8,089 bases of DNA from an uncultured Collinsella sp. (GTDB taxonomy: Bacteria > Actinomycetota > Coriobacteriia > Coriobacteriales > Coriobacteriaceae), in the NCBI GenBank assembly GCA_902495985.1, contig CABUZF010000041.1:1-8089 (forward strand), read 5' to 3'. Numbering within the stretch: position 1 is the first letter of the stretch; each line of letters begins with the position of its first letter. This document shows positions 4,719 through 8,089 of the stretch, one piece after another. The notes under the pieces are model-generated. The model was given only the letters and a program-made list of their open reading frames with translations, made no database searches and was not told the DNA's origin. The position numbers were made by a program, and so were the translations under genes.

Positions 4719-5717
4719 ATGACCCATTGCAATGACCAGCTCATCGACCAACTGCTCACTCAAGCCGAACAAGAGGGGCGCTGTCTGATTCCCCCGAGCA
4801 CGGCGATCCGAAAAGCGCTCCTTCGGCGCACCGGTGGCACGGTTGTCTCGCCCATGCCGGGGTTGTTTGCGCGAAAAACGCGCTGGGATGAACTCAACCG
4901 AGCGCAACGCCATTGCAAAATCCTCCGCGCCCTTGCGATCATCCACCCCGATTGGACGTTCTGCTCGTTTTCGGCCGCCTGCCTGCTGGGGCTCGAGGTC
5001 TCGTGGCGACACTTGAATGTCGTGCATGTTTGCAGCTCGACAAAGCCGTCGGCTCGCCCGGGCGCACATATTCAGCGGCACCAGATTGAGCCGGCCGGAG
5101 CAATACGCAGAGCCGACATATCGGTAACGCCGCCCATCCAAACGGCCACAGATTGCCTGCTGCAAACTGGTTTTGCCGACGGCATGCTCATTGCCGATTC
5201 GGCGATCTCAAAGCTCGGCCTTGTGCCGGAACAGCTGATGGAGGCCGTTGAGCAACGAGCGACCGCCCGCAATGGTCGCGCGATTCGCACCGCCCTCACA
5301 ACGCTTCGATATGCCGACGCCCGCGCCGAGAGCGGCGGGGAATCGGTCGCCCGAGCCGTCATGATCGAGACGGGCTTTGCGCCCGACTGGCTTCAATACG
5401 AGCTGACGGACCCCTTCGATTCGGCCAAGCCCATACGAACGGACTTTGTCTGGGAGCGCCAGGCGCGGGAACTCACGCTGGGCGAGCTCGACGGGCTCAT
5501 CAAATATACCGACCAGACCATGCTGGCCGGACGCACCACCGCCGAGGCGCTCGTTGCCGAACGACAGCGCGAGGCGCACCTATCGCTCTACGGCCACCCT
5601 CTGCTGCGCTTTACCATGAACGAGGTCCGCTCGGCAGGAATGCTCGCCAAAAAGCTGCAGACGGCAGGCATCCGGCAGACCGCGCTGCCGACATGGCTCA
5701 ACGAGGTGGACCTGTAG
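4719..5717 (+). CDS. AbiEi antitoxin-like protein with Vsr/DUF559-type endonuclease-like C-terminus
   Basis: The protein has 332 residues. The N-terminal part (about 8-55) looks like the winged-helix region of AbiEi-type antitoxins, ending with a PGLFARKTRWDE stretch, followed by the typical core segment WTFCSFSAACLLGLE (79-93). The C-terminal part (about 205-300) has the order of motifs of DUF559/Vsr-like nucleases: ESVAR (208-212), TDFVW with D242, GELDGLIKY (255-263) with E256, D258 and K262, ERQRE (281-285) and LLRFT (295-299). Actinobacterial proteins of this layout are common and often stand alone. No AbiEii-type nucleotidyltransferase toxin is seen next to it. The ATG at 4719 has a strong AGGAGG. 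The gene is divergent from the ATPase gene and is followed by repeat array 3; no intrinsic terminator is seen after it. The role is unknown; DNA binding and possible nicking or repair are inferred from the folds. Confidence 0.75.
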   Translation: MTHCNDQLIDQLLTQAEQEGRCLIPPSTAIRKALLRRTGGTVVSPMPGLFARKTRWDELNRAQRHCKILRALAIIHPDWTFCSFSAACLLGLEVSWRHLNVVHVCSSTKPSARPGAHIQRHQIEPAGAIRRADISVTPPIQTATDCLLQTGFADGMLIADSAISKLGLVPEQLMEAVEQRATARNGRAIRTALTTLRYADARAESGGESVARAVMIETGFAPDWLQYELTDPFDSAKPIRTDFVWERQARELTLGELDGLIKYTDQTMLAGRTTAEALVAERQREAHLSLYGHPLLRFTMNEVRSAGMLAKKLQTAGIRQTALPTWLNEVDL

Positions 5718-5761
5718 GAGCTGCTAGGCCACGCATCGCCGAATCGCATCCCCCCCTATCT

Positions 5762-6022
5762 GGGCCGCGTTTTCCCAACGGCCACGCCAACGAAAAGCGC
5801 GTCCCAGCCTGGACACTCAAAACGGGATGCGCTTTCCGGATGGCGGGCCTAGCGGAAAGCGTGTCCCGGAATCAGGTCTCGAAACGGGTCGTGCTTTCCG
5901 GTTGAGTCCTTCAGCGGAAACCGCATCCCGGAATAAACGCTCAAACTGGGATGCACTTTCCAAACGGCCGGCCAGCGGAAAACACATCCCATTCTGAGGC
6001 ACGATTCCGGGACGCAGTTTCC
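5762..6022. repeat. Array 3 of alternately inverted 14-bp motifs, 62-bp period
   Basis: Forward motifs start at 5762, 5824, 5886, 5948 and 6009; reverse motifs start at 5792, 5854, 5916 and 5977. Steps are 62 bp except one of 61. Examples are GGGATGCGCTTTCC and GGAAAGCGTGTCCC. The gap sequences differ from those of arrays 1 and 2 in the left part (GGAATCAGGTCTCGAAAC type), while the last gap (ATTCTGAGGCACGATTCC) is close to those of array 1. The array fills the space between two convergent genes. Confidence 0.9.
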
Positions 6023-6040
6023 GCATGCGGAGGCGCTCCA

Positions 6041-6076
6041 AACAAAAGGCCCCGGCTCGCGATGGAGCCGGGGGCC
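6041..6076 (-). terminator. Intrinsic terminator of the molybdenum hydroxylase gene
   Basis: GGCCCCGGCTC (6048-6058) pairs with GAGCCGGGGGCC (6065-6076) with one extra G, around a six-base loop. On the minus strand the stem is followed by TTTTGTTT. It lies 70 bp after the stop codon of the leftward gene and has no U-tract in the plus direction. Confidence 0.8.
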
Positions 6077-6145
6077 AAAGGCGCAGCATATGCAGTTGAT
6101 ATTGAGCACAAACAGCCCATCAGCAATGGCTGTCCGCGCCCTACC

Positions 6146-8089
6146 CTACCCGCGGTTGCGGACGCGGCTGTAGGGCGTATCCACCATGGGAAGATCCGGA
6201 CGCAGTTTGCCGTCAAACGCGCGGTAGGCGTTCTGCACGGCGGGCGCCGTGGGAATCGTTGCGATCTCGCCGATGCCCTTGCCGCCGTATGCCACGGGCA
6301 GCAGCTCGTCCTTCTCCACGTAGATGGCGTGGATATCCGGAATCTCGGGCGCACGGAACAGCCCGAGCGTACCGTACCTTGCCTGGGGTACGCAGTCCTT
6401 GAGCGGCCAGTCCTCGGTAAGCGCATAGCCCATACCCATGAGCACGCCGCCTTCGATCTGACCCTGGATGGAGATGGGGTTGACCACCTTGCCGGAATCG
6501 TGCGCAGCATAGATCTCGCTCACGCGGCCGTCATCGTCCAAAATGACCACATGCGTGGCAAAGCCGTAGCAGATGTGGCTCTTGGGGTTGGGAACATCCG
6601 CACCCAGCTTGTCGGTCGGCTCCAGGTACACGTAGCCAAACTCGCATCCCTCGAGCGCCTTGATGGCGGCAGCGGGATCTTGAGGATGCATACCCTGGCC
6701 GGCGACGAGTTCCTGTGTGTGCAGCTGATAGGCGCGACCGTCGTCGTACTCGATTTTGACGCCGTCACCATGCGCATTCACGGGAGCGGCGGGCGCAGAC
6801 TTGCCGGCCTCGATGTCAAGCATGGCATCGCGCAGCAGGAAGGCGGCACCGCGCACGGCCTCGCCGGTCACGACCGTCTGACGCGAGCCAGACGTGGTGC
6901 CGGAGTCGGGAGCGTTCTCGGTGGAGCACTCGCCATTGGCAATGCAGCTCAGCGGCAGACCGCAGGCCTCGGCAACGTCCTGCAAAAAGACCGTGTTGCA
7001 GCCCTGGCCGATGTCGGACGTAGCGGCGTAGACCACGGCGCGGCCATCCTCGACGCGAATCTTGCAGCGGCCGGCGTCGGGCAGGCCAACGCCCACGCCA
7101 GCGTTCTTCATGGCGCAGGCGATACCGGCGTGTCCGGGATGCGCATAGTAGGCATCCTTGACCTCGAGCAGCGTCTCCTTCAGTGCCGTGGAGCAGTCGG
7201 CAATCTGGCCGTTGGGCAAAACCTCGCCCGGCTCGATGGCGTTACGGTAGCGGATCTCCCACGGATCCAGGCCGACCTTCTCTGCCAGCAGGTCGATCAG
7301 GCTCTCGAGCGCAAACTCGGACTGGCAAACGCCAAAGCCTCGGTACGCACCGGCGGGCGGGTTGTTGGTGTAGTAGCCAAAACCGCGAATGTCGGTGTTC
7401 TGGTACTTGTAGGGGCCGACGGCATGCGTGCAGGCGCGCTCGAGCACCGGGCCGCACAGCGACGCGTAGGCGCCGGTATCAAAATTGATCCCGCAATCCA
7501 GACCGGTAAAGTTGCCCTCGGCGTCGCAACCCAGTGTAAAGGTACCGTCCATGGCGTGGCGCTTGGGATGGAATGCAAGCGACTCGGCGCGCGTGAGCTT
7601 GCACTTCACAGGACGCTGGAACTTATATGCGGCGAGCGCGGCCAGGTGCTGGATCGAAACGTCCTCCTTACCGCCAAAGCCGCCGCCCACGAGCATGGTC
7701 TCGACGACCACGCGCTCGGGCTCGTTGTCCCAGCCAAACATGTGGGCACACTCTTTGCGCGTGTCGTAGGCACCCTGGTCGGTCGACTGCACCTTGACGC
7801 CGTTCTTGTACGGGAAGGCAACGGCACACTCGGGCTCCAAGAAGGCATGCTCGGTAAAGGGCGTGGTAAAGCGCTGCGTCACGGTGAACGCGCTTTCGGC
7901 CAGCGCCTTGGCGGCGTCGCCGCGCGTCACATGACGGCTCTGGCACACGTTGTCCTTGAGCTCCACTGTGTTGCCAAAGGCAAAGAAGCTGTCGTGCAGG
8001 CGCGGGGCGTCGGCAGCCCTGGCCTCGACAATGTTACGCACGGGCTCCAGCGGCTAGTAATCGATCTTTACGAGCTTCTTGGCCTTCTC
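6146..8089 (-). pseudogene. Xanthine dehydrogenase-family molybdopterin-binding subunit, interrupted by an in-frame TAG; 5' end outside the window
   Basis: The long open frame (631 codons after the GTG at 8041) is the catalytic subunit of a molybdenum hydroxylase of the xanthine dehydrogenase/aldehyde oxidase family, which hydroxylates purines or related heterocycles with FAD and iron-sulfur partner subunits. Counting from that GTG, the visible motifs are EHAFLEPE (64-71), GGGFGGKE (119-126), AYRGFG (232-237), DSGTTSGSRQT (379-389) and GGKGIGE (586-592) with the catalytic glutamate E592. The cofactor and active-site parts are therefore intact. The frame is open further upstream too: AKKLVKIDY, then TAG at 8054-8056, then PLEPVRN. 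Family members usually have a hammerhead domain here, with IDYEPLEPV-like sequence. The GTG is therefore not the natural start: no ribosome binding site fits, and coding continues past the right edge. A GAG to TAG change would explain the stop. The substrate cannot be told; partner subunits are not in the window. A terminator lies at 6041-6076. Confidence 0.8.
8054..8056 (-). other. In-frame amber codon inside the molybdenum hydroxylase frame
   Basis: On the minus strand the codons before and after this TAG both continue the same protein family sequence (KLVKIDY before, PLEPVRNIVEARAA after). The expected residue is glutamate, one base away (GAG). It is a true nonsense mutation, a strain-level polymorphism or a sequence error. 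Confidence 0.7.

Noticed and set aside
5693..6109. Small open frames across repeat array 3
   Set aside because: They are repeat-derived by the same argument and overlap the real gene end and a terminator.
8039..8041. GTG at 8041 as a true start of a 631-residue protein
   Set aside because: There is no suitably spaced Shine-Dalgarno, and family sequence continues upstream of the TAG to the window edge.
8054..8056. Recoded codon (selenocysteine or pyrrolysine)
   Set aside because: Selenocysteine uses TGA, not TAG. The expected residue here is glutamate in a non-catalytic segment, and nothing suggests pyrrolysine use.

Overview
The window looks like a chromosome segment of a gut actinobacterium of the class Coriobacteriia, most likely Collinsella or a close relative. 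This is inferred from the moderately high GC, the style of the encoded proteins and the molybdenum hydroxylase gene. No rRNA or other marker gene is present to prove it. About half of the window is ordinary coding sequence and the rest is accessory DNA rich in small modules, gene remnants and repeats.

Left part (1-2150). A DEDDh-type 3'-5' exonuclease (minus strand, cut by the left edge) and a cytoplasmic SIMPL/DUF541 protein (minus) are each preceded by the same ~42-bp sequence and then by a plus-strand module. Module A (about 770-1040) has the layout of a type I toxin-antitoxin locus. It holds a 41-residue hydrophobic peptide with a basic tail and a good Shine-Dalgarno, a plus-strand terminator-like hairpin, and a convergent minus-strand promoter (TTGTTA-N17-TAGAAT). 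That promoter would drive a short antisense RNA ending at a second hairpin with a U-tract inside the 3' end of the peptide gene. Module B (about 1930-2132) is a decayed second copy: the peptide has lost its start codon, but the hairpin and antisense promoter remain.

Middle (2150-4720). A 34-codon gene tail and an array of short alternately inverted motifs precede a complete 459-residue AAA/archaeal-type ATPase with a C-terminal DUF234 nuclease-like domain (minus strand). A 45-bp remnant of the 3' end of a similar ATPase gene lies at 652-696. The intact gene is preceded by a perfect 25-bp inverted repeat that carries two identical palindromes and TATAAT boxes on both strands, probably its promoter and operator.

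Right part (4640-8089). A divergent plus-strand gene encodes an AbiEi-antitoxin-like protein with a Vsr/DUF559 endonuclease-like C-terminus, and its Shine-Dalgarno sits in a hairpin loop. It converges on the molybdopterin-binding subunit of a xanthine dehydrogenase-family enzyme (minus strand, entering from the right edge). All recognisable cofactor and catalytic motifs of that subunit are present, but the reading frame is interrupted by an in-frame TAG near the right edge.

Three intergenic gaps carry the same repeat system: 14-bp motifs of the type GGGAYRCRSTTTCC in strictly alternating orientation with a 62-bp period (about 31 bp per motif, close to three helical turns). Together they hold 27 motifs. 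This array, the type I TA-like module and the palindromic operator are the most unusual content of the window.
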